Translations under genes and position numbers: made by a program
Origin: Variovorax boronicumulans
GTDB taxonomy: Bacteria > Pseudomonadota > Gammaproteobacteria > Burkholderiales > Burkholderiaceae_C
Length of the DNA stretch: 64,000 nt
Reading direction: 5' to 3'
Assembly: GCF_030812215.1 (NCBI RefSeq)
Contig: NZ_JAUSSG010000001.1
Location: 124,001 to 188,000, forward strand
The notes under the pieces: generated by a model
The model's database searches: none
What the model saw: the letters and a program-made list of their open reading frames with translations, nothing else
Told to the model about the DNA's origin: nothing
Shown: positions 19,326 through 28,017 of the stretch, in pieces
Layout: every line of letters begins with the position of its first letter
How positions within the stretch are numbered: position 1 is the stretch's first letter

Positions 19326-20723
19326 TCAACGACCGGTCATGTTCTCCGGCACCACCCACTGGTCGAACTGCTCGGCCGTCAGGTGCCCCGAGGCGATCGC
19401 CGCTTCGCGCAGGCTCGTGCCTTCCTTGTGCGCCTTCTTGGCGATGTAGGCCGACTTGTCATAGCCGATGTGCGTATTCAGCGCCGTCACCAGCATCAGC
19501 GAGCGCTGAACCAGCTCGGTGATGCGTTCGCGATTCGGCTCGATGCCCACGGCGCAGTGGTCGTTGAAGCTCACCATGCCGTCGGCCAAGAGGCGCACGC
19601 TCTGCAGGAAGTTGTGGGCCACCATCGGGCGAAACACGTTCAGCTCGAAGTTGCCCGAGGCGCCGCCGATGTTGATGGCGACGTCGTTGCCGAACACCTG
19701 CGCGGCCAGCATCGTGACGGCCTCGCTCTGCGTCGGGTTGACCTTGCCCGGCATGATCGACGAGCCCGGTTCGTTCTCGGGAATGCTCAGCTCGCCGATG
19801 CCGCTGCGCGGGCCGCTCGCGAGCCAGCGCACATCGTTGGCGATCTTGTTCATGCTGGCCGCGAGCGTCTTGAGCGCGCCGTGGGCGTGCACCAGCGCAT
19901 CGACACTGGCCATGGCTTCGAACTTGTTCGGTGCGGTCACGAACGGCAGGCCGGTGAGCTTTGCCAGTTCGGCTGCCACCTGTTCTGCATAGCCCTTCGG
20001 CGCATTGAGGCCGGTGCCCACGGCCGTGCCGCCCAGCGCCAACTCGCTCAGGTGCGGCAGCGCGGCGCGCACATGCGCCTCGCCATGCGCGAGTTGTGCG
20101 ACATAGCCCGAGAACTCCTGGCCCAGCGTGAGGGGCGTGGCGTCCTGCAGGTGGGTGCGGCCGATCTTCACGATGTCGGCGAAGTCCCTGGACTTCTGCT
20201 CCAGCGTGCCGCGCAGCTTGGCGATGGCGGGCAGCAGCTTGTGCGTGATGGCCTCGACGGCGGCCACGTGCATGGCGGTCGGGAACACGTCGTTGCTCGA
20301 CTGGCTGCGGTTCACGTCGTCGTTCGGGTGCACGAGGCGCCCTTCCCCGCGCTCGCCGCCGAGGATTTCGCTCGCGCGGTTGGCCAGTACCTCGTTGACG
20401 TTCATGTTGGTCTGCGTGCCCGAGCCGGTCTGCCAGACCACCAGCGGGAATTCGCCCGGGTGCTTGCCGGCGATGACTTCGTCGGCCGCGGCCACGATGG
20501 CGTTGGTCTTCTTCTCGTCCTGCAAGCCCAGCGCGTGGTTCACCACGGCCGATGCGCGCTTGACCTGCGCCAGCGCCTTGATGATCTCGCGCGGCTGCTG
20601 CTCGCCGGAGATGTCGAAGTTCTGCAGCGAGCGCTGCGTTTGCGCGCCCCACAGCTTGTCGGCCGGCACGTCGATCGGACCGAACGTATCGCGCTCGGCG
20701 CGGGTCTTGGGGGAAGTCGTCAT
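19326..20723 (-). CDS. fumC: Fumarate hydratase class II
   Basis: A 465-residue class II fumarase, the iron-free, oxygen-stable tetrameric enzyme that interconverts fumarate and malate. The family signature [11 protein letters not shown] is present (about residues 318-328), as are the A-site segment with [10 protein letters not shown] and the catalytic His in [11 protein letters not shown]. The start at 20723 has GGAGC upstream and gives [15 protein letters not shown]. It ends 16 bp from a bidirectional terminator and is divergent from proVWX. A second, class I, fumarase gene follows at 24778. Confidence 0.96.
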   Translation of the reverse strand: MTTSPKTRAERDTFGPIDVPADKLWGAQTQRSLQNFDISGEQQPREIIKALAQVKRASAVVNHALGLQDEKKTNAIVAAADEVIAGKHPGEFPLVVWQTGSGTQTNMNVNEVLANRASEILGGERGEGRLVHPNDDVNRSQSSNDVFPTAMHVAAVEAITHKLLPAIAKLRGTLEQKSRDFADIVKIGRTHLQDATPLTLGQEFSGYVAQLAHGEAHVRAALPHLSELALGGTAVGTGLNAPKGYAEQVAAELAKLTGLPFVTAPNKFEAMASVDALVHAHGALKTLAASMNKIANDVRWLASGPRSGIGELSIPENEPGSSIMPGKVNPTQSEAVTMLAAQVFGNDVAINIGGASGNFELNVFRPMVAHNFLQSVRLLADGMVSFNDHCAVGIEPNRERITELVQRSLMLVTALNTHIGYDKSAYIAKKAHKEGTSLREAAIASGHLTAEQFDQWVVPENMTGR

Positions 20724-20854
20724 GAGAAAAAGCTCCGCAGTCTTGGATGGTTGCGCCGCCTGGTCGGGCGCGGGCCAGAGTATCGGCCAATAAGAATAGC
20801 TCGCATCTGACGGGGCCATTGGGCCGCCGCCGGCATGACGGTACGCCTGCTGCC

Positions 20855-20884
20855 TTGACTCGCGTCATGCAAAAAAGTTATGAT
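20855..20884 (+). promoter_or_regulatory. Strong sigma-70 promoter of proVWX
   Basis: TTGACT (20855-20860), an 18-bp spacer, TATGAT (20879-20884). This is the best consensus housekeeping promoter in the window. It predicts a transcript start near 20891, about 335 nt upstream of the proV ATG. The spacer holds an A6 run. Confidence 0.75.
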
Positions 20885-20890
20885 CAGCAG

Positions 20891-21225
20891 CTTCAGACGA
20901 TCAACAAGTCATGTTGGTTGCCCCTGCACTACTCGCGGATCTACGAATCCCGTCGCGGTGCAAGGTTCTCTCCGCCGGGCCTGCCCGGCAAACCGGCCGG
21001 ATCTTTCCGGCCCCACTGCCACGCCACCTTTCGGCGGGCACTGGTTTCGTCGCCACGTCGTCCTCAGTGCCTGTCGGCAGCCCAAAAAGCTCGCCGGGCC
21101 ATTGCACGCGTCTTCTTCACGCGCTCTCTGTTCGGGCAGCCCATCGGCTGATGGCGTGACCGTTGCCGTCCCGTGCTTTTGGGGGACGGTGCTGTGTCCA
21201 ACCTTTCAACAAGGAGCCCCGGCAT
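20891..21225 (+). ncRNA. Long hairpin-rich 5' leader of proV
   Basis: This gene-free stretch (20724-21225) carries no convincing coding frame with a ribosome site, but it can fold into a row of hairpins. The stems are TGCAC/GTGCA with inner CGCG and GAT/ATC at 20925-20962, GCCGGGC/GCCCGGC at 20974-20989, GGCCGGA/TCCGGCC at 20995-21012, TGCC-CGCC/GGCG-GGCA at 21017-21040, CCATC/GATGG at 21141-21154, and CCGTCCC/GGGACGG at 21166-21189. The last lies just before the AAGGAG ribosome site (21211-21216). I know no named riboswitch that fits. An osmotic or thermal RNA switch, or an attenuator, is possible. Confidence 0.45.
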
Positions 21226-22479
21226 ATGGCCAAAGGAATTCTCATCGACCATGTCTTCAAGGTGTTCGGCGATTCGCCCGAGCACGCCCTCGAACTGGTC
21301 CGGCAAGGTTTTTCGAAAAAGGAAATCCTCGCGCAGACGGGCCAGTCGATCGGCGTGTTCGACGCCACCTTCGAGATCCAGGCCGGCGAGATCTTCGTGA
21401 TCATGGGCCTCTCGGGCTCGGGCAAATCGACGCTGGTGCGCCTCTTGAACCGGTTGATCGAGCCGACCGCCGGGCGCATCGTGATCGACGGCGCGGACAT
21501 CAACGAGCACTCCGACGCCAGGCTGCGTGCGCTGCGCCGCAAGGACATCAGCATGGTGTTCCAGTCGTTCGCGCTGATGCCGCACATGACGGTGCGCGAG
21601 AACACCGCCTTCGGCCTCGAGCTCTCGGGCACGAACAAGAAGGAGCGCCTCGCGCAAGCCGACAAGGCGCTCGCGCAGGTGGGCCTCGCGGGCTGGGGCG
21701 ACAGCTACCCCGACGAACTTTCCGGCGGCATGCAGCAGCGCGTGGGCCTGGCGCGCGCGCTGGCTTCGGACCCGTCGATCCTCTTGATGGACGAGGCCTT
21801 CTCCGCGCTCGATCCGATCATCCGCACCGAGATGCAGTCGGAGCTGCTGCGCCTGCAGCAGGAGCAGCGCCGCACCATCGTCTTCATCTCGCACGACCTG
21901 GACGAGGCCATGCGCATCGGCGATCGCATCGCGATCATGAAAGACGGCCAGGTGATCCAGGTCGGCACGCCGGACGAGATCCTGCGCAGCCCCGCCGACG
22001 ACTACGTTCGCAGCTTCGTGCGCGGCGTGGACGCGGCCGCCGTGTTCAAGGCCGCGGACATCGCGCGCAAGTCGCTCACCGTCGTGTGCGAGCACCCCGA
22101 GCGCGGTGCGCGCGCGGCGCTCAAGCTGCTGGAAGACCAGGACCGCGACTTCGCCTACGTGACCAGCCCGAACAAGCGCTTCCTTGGCGTGGTGTCGGCA
22201 GACACGCTGCGCGGCGCGCTCGACGGGCATTCGGGTCCGCTGGGGCTGCAGCACGCGTTTCTCGCCGACCTGCCGCGCATCGACGCGGAGGCGCCGGTGG
22301 CCGGCCTGATCGGCCAGCTCGCGCAGGCGCCGTGCGCGCTGCCGGTGGTGGCGGGCGACGGCCGCTTCTGCGGCGCGATCAGCAAGACGACGCTGCTCAA
22401 GTTCCTGGACCGCGAAACGCCGCCGATCGAGCCCGTCTCGCCCCACGCCGCCCCCGCACTCGCCGCCGAGCCGCACTGA
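21226..22479 (+). CDS. proV: Glycine betaine/proline ABC transporter ATP-binding protein
   Basis: A 417-residue ATPase of the ProV/OpuAA type. The N-terminal extension [20 protein letters not shown] is diagnostic of betaine/proline importers. Walker A is GLSGSGKST, the signature is [15 protein letters not shown], and Walker B is [13 protein letters not shown] with the H-loop at FISHD. A C-terminal regulatory region of about 120 residues (from about 285) resembles the CBS module that senses ionic strength in OpuA. The start at 21226 has AAGGAG nine bases upstream. It leads proV-proW-proX, gaps 20 and 23 nt, with a long structured leader. Confidence 0.94.
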   Translation: MAKGILIDHVFKVFGDSPEHALELVRQGFSKKEILAQTGQSIGVFDATFEIQAGEIFVIMGLSGSGKSTLVRLLNRLIEPTAGRIVIDGADINEHSDARLRALRRKDISMVFQSFALMPHMTVRENTAFGLELSGTNKKERLAQADKALAQVGLAGWGDSYPDELSGGMQQRVGLARALASDPSILLMDEAFSALDPIIRTEMQSELLRLQQEQRRTIVFISHDLDEAMRIGDRIAIMKDGQVIQVGTPDEILRSPADDYVRSFVRGVDAAAVFKAADIARKSLTVVCEHPERGARAALKLLEDQDRDFAYVTSPNKRFLGVVSADTLRGALDGHSGPLGLQHAFLADLPRIDAEAPVAGLIGQLAQAPCALPVVAGDGRFCGAISKTTLLKFLDRETPPIEPVSPHAAPALAAEPH

Positions 22480-22499
22480 ATCACGAAGGACCCTGAACG

Positions 22500-23681
22500 A
22501 TGAACGACACCACGCTTCCTTCTTCCGACATGAACGCGCCCGACCTGGGCGCCGCTTTGAACACGCCCCCCGTCCCGGCCCCCGCTTTTGTCGATCCGTG
22601 GGAGGCGCTTTCGGCCGCCCCCGACACCTCCGCCACCAGCGCCTGGCTCGATGCCCCGGTGAACGCGGCGCATCAGCTCGCCGGACAGGCCGACAGCGCC
22701 GCCAGCGGCTTCCAACTGCACCGCCTCTGGGACGGCTCGCTCCCCGTCGAATCCTGGATCAACCAGGGCCTCGGCTGGGTGGTCGAGCATTTCCGCCCCT
22801 TCTTCCAGACGGTGCGCCTGCCCATCGACAGCACACTGAACTGGGTGCAGGGCCTGCTGACCGGCCTGCCGACGCTCGCGATGATCGCGCTCATCGGCCT
22901 CTTCGCCTGGCAGTTCGCGGGCCGCGCGCTTGCCATCGGCACCACGGTCGCGCTGCTGCTCGTGGCGATGCTGGGCATCTGGCCCGAGGCGATGGTCACG
23001 CTGTCGCTGGTGCTGACCTCGCTGGTCTTCTGCATGATCATCGGCCTGCCACTGGGCGTGCTGCTGGCCAGCAGCGACCGGGCCCAGCGGATCATGCGGC
23101 CCGTGCTCGACGCGATGCAGACCACGCCGGCCTTCGTGTACCTCGTGCCGGTGGTGATGCTGTTCGGCATCGGCAACGTGCCGGGCGTGATCGTGACGAT
23201 CATCTTCGCGCTGGCTCCGCTGGTGCGCCTGACGAACCTGGGCCTGCGCCAGGTCCGGCCCGACCTGATCGAGGCCGCGCGCGCCTACGGCGCCTCGCCC
23301 TGGCAGATGCTGGTGAAGGTGCAGTTGCCGCTGGCCATGCCGTCGATCATGGCGGGCATCAACCAGGCGCTGATGCTGTCGCTGTCGATGGTGGTGATCG
23401 CTTCGATGATCGCCGTGGGCGGCCTCGGCCAGATGGTGCTGCGCGGCATCGGGCGGCTGGACATGGGCCTCGCGACCGTGGGGGGCCTGGGCATCGTGCT
23501 GCTGGCGATTTCGCTCGACCGGCTGACGCAGGCGATGGGCAAATCGCGCCGCAGCGCGGGACGGCGCTGGTGGCACACCGGACCGGCCGGCTTCTCGCTG
23601 CGCGTGCTGCAGCGCTTGCTAGGCACGCCGTCGCGGGGTGCGAACGCGCCTGTTCCCGCCCTGTCCACGCAAACGCAATGA
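22500..23681 (+). CDS. proW: Glycine betaine/proline ABC transporter permease
   Basis: A 393-residue permease. About 130 residues of soluble, acidic and Pro/Ala-rich N-terminus precede the membrane domain, as in E. coli ProW, whose N-terminal tail is also long. The permease core has the EAA-like loop [20 protein letters not shown] (about residues 259-278), which docks on ProV, and the helix motif with [21 protein letters not shown] ribosome site AAGGA lies upstream. The C-terminal 40 residues are basic and cytoplasmic. Confidence 0.93.
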   Translation: MNDTTLPSSDMNAPDLGAALNTPPVPAPAFVDPWEALSAAPDTSATSAWLDAPVNAAHQLAGQADSAASGFQLHRLWDGSLPVESWINQGLGWVVEHFRPFFQTVRLPIDSTLNWVQGLLTGLPTLAMIALIGLFAWQFAGRALAIGTTVALLLVAMLGIWPEAMVTLSLVLTSLVFCMIIGLPLGVLLASSDRAQRIMRPVLDAMQTTPAFVYLVPVVMLFGIGNVPGVIVTIIFALAPLVRLTNLGLRQVRPDLIEAARAYGASPWQMLVKVQLPLAMPSIMAGINQALMLSLSMVVIASMIAVGGLGQMVLRGIGRLDMGLATVGGLGIVLLAISLDRLTQAMGKSRRSAGRRWWHTGPAGFSLRVLQRLLGTPSRGANAPVPALSTQTQ

Positions 23682-23704
23682 CCCACCACGGAGTAATTCA
23701 ACGC

Positions 23705-24712
23705 ATGAAGAAAACAAGTTTCATCGCGCGCAGCCTTCTGGCCTTGGGCTTCGTCGCCTTCGGCATGGCCGCACAGGCCGCTGGCGACCTGCCCGGCAAG
23801 GGCGTCACCGTGCAGCCGCTCAAGAGCTCGCTCGCCGAAGAAGCCTTCCAGACACTGCTGGTGATGCGCGCGCTCGAAAAGCTCGGCTACACCGTCGAGC
23901 CGATGAAGGACCTGGAGCCGGCCACCGAGCACCTGGCGATTGCCAACGGCGACGCCACCTTCATGGCCAACCACTGGAGCCTGCTGCACGCCGATTTCTA
24001 CAAGAACAGCGGCGGCGACGCGAAGCTCTCGCGCACCGGCGTGTACTCGGACGGTGCGGTGCAGGGCTACCTCATCGACCGCAAGACGGCCGAGCAATAC
24101 AACATCACCAACATCGCGCAGCTGAAGGACCCGGCGATTGCCAAGCTCTTCGACGCGGACGGCGACGGCAAGGCCGACCTCACGGGCTGCAACCCCGGCT
24201 GGGGCTGCGAACTGGCCATCGAGAACCACCTGACCGCCTACAAGCTGCGCGACACCGTCAGCCACAAGCAGGGCAGCTATGCCGCGCTGATGGCCGACAC
24301 CATCGCCCGCTTCAAGCAGGACAAACCGGTGCTGTACTACACGTGGACGCCCTACTGGGTGAGCGCCGTGCTGCGCCCCGGCGCGGACGTGGTGTGGCTG
24401 CAGGTGCCCTTCTCGTCCTCGCAGGAAGGCGGCAATGTCGACACGCAGCTGCCCAATGGCAAAAACTATGGCTTCCAGGCCAACCGGGAGCAGATCGTCG
24501 CGAACAGGGCCTTCGTCGAGAAGAACCCGGCGGCGGGCAAGCTGTTCGAGGTGATGAAGCTGCCCATTGGCGACATCAATGCCCAGAACTTGCGCATGAG
24601 CGAGGGTGCCAACACGCAGCAGGATGTGGAGCGGCATGCGGACGGCTGGATCCGGGTGCACCAGGCCCTGTTCGACGGCTGGATCGCCGAGGCGAGGGCT
24701 GCGGCGAGGTAA
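23705..24712 (+). CDS. proX: Glycine betaine/proline-binding periplasmic protein
   Basis: A 335-residue substrate-binding protein of the ProX/OpuAC type with a Sec signal ([20 protein letters not shown], cleavage near AQA-AG). The aromatic ligand box is suggested by the Trp residues in [15 protein letters not shown] and [19 protein letters not shown] holds a Cys pair likely to form a disulfide, as in E. coli ProX. I take 23705 as start because GGAG lies upstream and the signal peptide begins there. An in-frame ATG at 23678 overlaps the proW stop by ATGA and would add nine residues. Confidence 0.93.
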   Translation: MKKTSFIARSLLALGFVAFGMAAQAAGDLPGKGVTVQPLKSSLAEEAFQTLLVMRALEKLGYTVEPMKDLEPATEHLAIANGDATFMANHWSLLHADFYKNSGGDAKLSRTGVYSDGAVQGYLIDRKTAEQYNITNIAQLKDPAIAKLFDADGDGKADLTGCNPGWGCELAIENHLTAYKLRDTVSHKQGSYAALMADTIARFKQDKPVLYYTWTPYWVSAVLRPGADVVWLQVPFSSSQEGGNVDTQLPNGKNYGFQANREQIVANRAFVEKNPAAGKLFEVMKLPIGDINAQNLRMSEGANTQQDVERHADGWIRVHQALFDGWIAEARAAAR

Positions 24713-24777
24713 CTGGCGGCGGCTGAGATAATCGGGGGGCGTTTTCCCGTGTTTCCCACTACAAAAAGCCCCCCACC

Positions 24778-26331
24778 ATGACGACCACGATCCAGCAGGC
24801 CGACCTGATCGAATCGATCAGCGCCGCGCTGCAGTACATCAGCTACTACCACCCCGCCGACTACATCGCCCACCTGGCCAAGGCCTACGAGCGCGAACAG
24901 AGCCCCGCCGCCAAGGACGCCATCGCGCAGATCCTCACCAACAGCAAGATGAGCGCCACGGGCCACCGCCCGATCTGCCAGGACACCGGCATCGTCAACG
25001 TGTTCCTCAAGGTGGGCATGGACGTGCGCTGGGGCGGCTTCACCGGTTCGCTGGACGACGCCGTCAACGAAGGCGTGCGCCGCGGCTACAACCACCCCGA
25101 CAACACGCTGCGCGCCTCGGTCGTGGCCGATCCGCAGTTCGACCGCAAGAACACCAAGGACAACACGCCCGCGGTGATCTTCACCGAGATCGTGCCGGGC
25201 AACACCGTCGAGGTGACGGTCGCGGCCAAGGGCGGCGGCAGCGAGAACAAGAGCAAGCTCGTGATGCTGAACCCAGGCGACAGCGTGGTCGACTGGGTCT
25301 TGAAGACCGTGCCCACCATGGGCGCCGGCTGGTGCCCGCCCGGCATGCTGGGCATCGGCATCGGCGGCACCGCCGAGAAGGCCGCGCTCATGGCCAAGGA
25401 AAGCCTGATGGACGACCTCGACATGCACGAGCTGCAGGCCAAGAAGGCCTCGGGCGCAGAGCTCACCAAGGTCGAGGCGCTGCGCATCGAGCTGTACGAG
25501 AAGGTCAATGCGCTCGGTATCGGCGCGCAGGGCCTGGGAGGCCTCGCCACCGTGCTGGACATCAAGATCAAGATGTACCCGACCCACGCGGCCAGCAAGC
25601 CCGTGGCGATGATCCCCAACTGCGCGGCCACCCGCCACGCGCATTTCGTGATGGACGGCAGCGGCGCGGTGTACCTCGATCCGCCGTCGCTGGACCTCTG
25701 GCCCGACGTGAACTGGGCGCCCGACGAGAAGAAGAGCAAGCGCGTGGACCTCGACAAGCTCACGCCCGCCGAAGTGGCGAGCTGGAAGCCCGGCGACACG
25801 CTGCTCCTGAACGGCAAGATGCTCACCGGCCGCGACGCCGCGCACAAGCGCATCCAGGGCATGCTGGCCAAGGGCGAGAAGCTGCCGGTGGACTTCACCA
25901 ACCGCGTCATCTACTACGTCGGCCCGGTCGATCCGGTGGGCGACGAAGCCGTGGGCCCCGCGGGCCCGACCACCGCCACGCGCATGGACGGCTTCACCGA
26001 GATGATGCTGGCCGAGACCGGCCTCATCGCCATGATCGGCAAGGCCGAGCGCGGCCCGGTCGCCATAGAGGCGATCAAGAAGCACAAGAGCGCCTACCTC
26101 ATGGCCGTGGGCGGCGCCGCCTACCTGGTGAGCAAGGCGATCAAGACCGCCAAGGTGGTGGGCTTCGAGGACCTGGGCATGGAAGCGATCTACGAATTCG
26201 ACGTGGTCGACATGCCGGTGACGGTGGCGGTCGACGCGGGCGGCACCAGCGCGCACATCACCGGCCCGGCCGAGTGGCAGAAGCGCATCGCCAGCGGCGA
26301 GTTCAAGACCATCATGATGGAAGAGGCCTGA
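24778..26331 (+). CDS. fumA: Fumarate hydratase class I (iron-sulfur)
   Basis: A 517-residue class I fumarase with the alpha and beta domains fused, as in FumA/FumB. The [4Fe-4S] cluster Cys are visible in ICQDTG (about residue 67), NCAATRH (about 282) and the segment between. The beta domain starts near residue 340 with KLTPAEVASWKPGDTLLLNG and contains the KAERG motif. It makes malate from fumarate under iron-replete, low-oxygen-stress conditions. It is preceded by a GGGGGGC/GCCCCCC inverted repeat (24734-24774) directly before the ATG. murI follows with four bases between. Confidence 0.95.
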   Translation: MTTTIQQADLIESISAALQYISYYHPADYIAHLAKAYEREQSPAAKDAIAQILTNSKMSATGHRPICQDTGIVNVFLKVGMDVRWGGFTGSLDDAVNEGVRRGYNHPDNTLRASVVADPQFDRKNTKDNTPAVIFTEIVPGNTVEVTVAAKGGGSENKSKLVMLNPGDSVVDWVLKTVPTMGAGWCPPGMLGIGIGGTAEKAALMAKESLMDDLDMHELQAKKASGAELTKVEALRIELYEKVNALGIGAQGLGGLATVLDIKIKMYPTHAASKPVAMIPNCAATRHAHFVMDGSGAVYLDPPSLDLWPDVNWAPDEKKSKRVDLDKLTPAEVASWKPGDTLLLNGKMLTGRDAAHKRIQGMLAKGEKLPVDFTNRVIYYVGPVDPVGDEAVGPAGPTTATRMDGFTEMMLAETGLIAMIGKAERGPVAIEAIKKHKSAYLMAVGGAAYLVSKAIKTAKVVGFEDLGMEAIYEFDVVDMPVTVAVDAGGTSAHITGPAEWQKRIASGEFKTIMMEEA

Positions 26332-26335
26332 GGCC

Positions 26336-27133
26336 TTGAAACCGATCGGCGTGTTCGACAGCGGCGTGGGCGGACTCAGCGTGCTCGCCGCGTTGCGCGC
26401 CGAACTGCCGCACGAGCGCTTCGTGTATTTCGCCGACACGGCGTTCGCACCGTACGGCGAGCGCGGCGATGCCTATGTGATCGAGCGTTCGCGCACGGTG
26501 ACGCAGCACCTGATCGCCGAGCACGGCATCAAGGCGCTGGTGGTGGCCTGCAATACGGCCACGACGGCGGCGATCCACCTGCTGCGTGCCGAACATCCGA
26601 CGCTGCCGATCGTGGGCCTGGAGCCCGCGCTCAAGCCCGCTGTGGCGACGAGCCGCACGGGCCACATCTCGGTGATGGCCACGCGCGGGACGCTGGCCAG
26701 CGCCAAGTACGCGGGCCTGCGCGATTCGTTTGCCGGCTCGGCCACCGTGCGCGCCGTGCCGTGCGACGGACTCGTCAAGGCCATCGAAGGCTTCGACACC
26801 GAGGCCATCGCGGCACTCTGCGCGCGCTACATGGCCGAGGCCGGTCCGTTCGGCGATGCGTCGGGCCAAGTCGATACCGTGGTGCTCGGCTGCACCCACT
26901 ATCCGCTCGTGAAGAGCGAGCTCCAGCGCCACGCGCCGCCCACGCTGCGATTCATCGACACCGGCGCGCCGGTCGCGCAGCAGACGCGGCGCGTGCTGGC
27001 TGCCGCCGGCCACCTTTCGGACGGCGACGGCGGGTTGGTCCTGCAGAGCAGCGGCGACCAGTCCGTGCTCGAAGCCGCCGCCGCGCGCTGGCTGCAAAGT
27101 TCGCCGCAAGGTACAACGGCGACTTCCGCCTGA
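26336..27133 (+). CDS. murI: Glutamate racemase
   Basis: A 265-residue glutamate racemase making D-glutamate for peptidoglycan. Asp8-Ser9 (FDSGVGG), the two catalytic Cys (Cys72 in VACNTA, Cys186 in LGCTHYP) and the His of the second motif are all present. The start is TTG at 26336: AAGAGG (26321-26326), inside the end of the fumarase gene, is nine bases upstream, and no ATG gives the conserved N-terminus. It is thus likely translated from the fumarase message, an unusual pairing of a TCA enzyme and a cell-wall enzyme. Confidence 0.94.
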   Translation: MKPIGVFDSGVGGLSVLAALRAELPHERFVYFADTAFAPYGERGDAYVIERSRTVTQHLIAEHGIKALVVACNTATTAAIHLLRAEHPTLPIVGLEPALKPAVATSRTGHISVMATRGTLASAKYAGLRDSFAGSATVRAVPCDGLVKAIEGFDTEAIAALCARYMAEAGPFGDASGQVDTVVLGCTHYPLVKSELQRHAPPTLRFIDTGAPVAQQTRRVLAAAGHLSDGDGGLVLQSSGDQSVLEAAAARWLQSSPQGTTATSA

Positions 27134-27146
27134 AACAACCGCCGCC

Positions 27147-27929
27147 ATGCGCCCTCTTTTGCGCCACGCCCTGCTCCTGCTGTGCCTCGGTGCCGCAGGC
27201 CTGAGCCACGCCGCCTGCGAGAGCGGCCTGGCCGAGCGCATGCACGCCAAGCTTTACCCCAAGCGCCCGCTCGACGAACGGCTCGCGGCCTGCAAGGTCT
27301 GGCCGGCGTTCCCGGGCCGCAGCATCGTCGTGCTGCCGATGCCGCGCGAAACCACCGACAAGGGCGCCAAGGTCTTCGACCTGGAGGTGCTGCTGATCCA
27401 GCGCCCCGACAACGGCAATACCGAGCGCGACACCATCATCGGCCGCCTCCTGCAGCCCGAGGCGCTCGACGAGGACGCGACCACCGCGATCCAGGACATC
27501 CGCATCGACACCTCGCGCTACGTGCTCGCTGCCGACGCCCGCGCCTTCGGCGTGCGCGTGCGCTACCGCGGCAGCAGCGCGCCGGGAAGCCCGCTGGCCA
27601 GCGAGACGGTGCGCCTCTACGTACAGCACGGCAGCAAGCTGCGCGAGGTGCTGCAGGAGATCGAACTCGACCACGACAACGGCGGATGGGACTCGACCTG
27701 CACCGGCCACTTCGAGAAGCTGCGCACCATGCTCTCGGTCGGCAAGTCGACCAGCAACGGCTTTGCCGACCTGCAGCTGTCGCGCACCCTCGTGCAGAGC
27801 CATGCGCAGGAGCAGGAAGACCAGGGCTGCATCGAGAAGGCCCTGCCCGCGAAGTTCAGCACTGTGACGCTGCGCTACGACGGCGAACGGTTCAAGGTTC
27901 CGAAATCGCTGCTGCAGCAATCGCCCTGA
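27147..27929 (+). CDS. Predicted exported protein, unknown function
   Basis: A 260-residue protein with a Sec signal (MRPLLRHALLLLCLGAAGLSHA, cleavage near SHA-AC). The mature part has four or so Cys (Cys24, one in AACKVWPAF, one in DSTCTG, one in QGCIEKAL) that could pair in the periplasm. The rest is mixed strand and helix with DLEVLLIQRPDNGNTERDTI and TIIGRLLQPEAL. I recognise no domain. It lies 13 nt after murI on the same strand, so it is probably in the fumA-murI message. Confidence 0.75.
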   Translation: MRPLLRHALLLLCLGAAGLSHAACESGLAERMHAKLYPKRPLDERLAACKVWPAFPGRSIVVLPMPRETTDKGAKVFDLEVLLIQRPDNGNTERDTIIGRLLQPEALDEDATTAIQDIRIDTSRYVLAADARAFGVRVRYRGSSAPGSPLASETVRLYVQHGSKLREVLQEIELDHDNGGWDSTCTGHFEKLRTMLSVGKSTSNGFADLQLSRTLVQSHAQEQEDQGCIEKALPAKFSTVTLRYDGERFKVPKSLLQQSP

Positions 27930-27985
27930 CGGGCAGCTGAATTCGTGCCGTTTTTCACGGCACCGTCACACGAAAGTACCAGCAT

Positions 27986-28014
27986 GCGCGGTTTGTCCAG
28001 AACAACAACCGCGC
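27986..28014 (+). promoter_or_regulatory. Hairpin immediately upstream of the lipoprotein start codon
   Basis: Perfect 8-bp stem GCGCGGTT (27986-27993) / AACCGCGC (28007-28014) with a 13-base loop. It ends three bases before the ATG at 28018, and no Shine-Dalgarno sequence is present. A second hairpin, GTGCCGT/ACGGCAC at 27945-27963, lies upstream. The stem occupies the place of the ribosome site, so it may restrain translation; this is inference. Confidence 0.4.
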
Positions 28015-28017
28015 ACC

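Noticed and set aside
20747..21159. Small coding genes in the fumC-proV gap
   Set aside because: Several frames of 60-130 codons exist on both strands but have no ribosome site, no family resemblance and Arg/Ser/Pro-rich composition, as expected for GC-rich noncoding DNA.
20891..21225. Named riboswitch in the proV leader
   Set aside because: I could not match the hairpins to any riboswitch class I know (TPP, cobalamin, SAM, glycine, ykkC, fluoride). It is reported as an unnamed structured leader.
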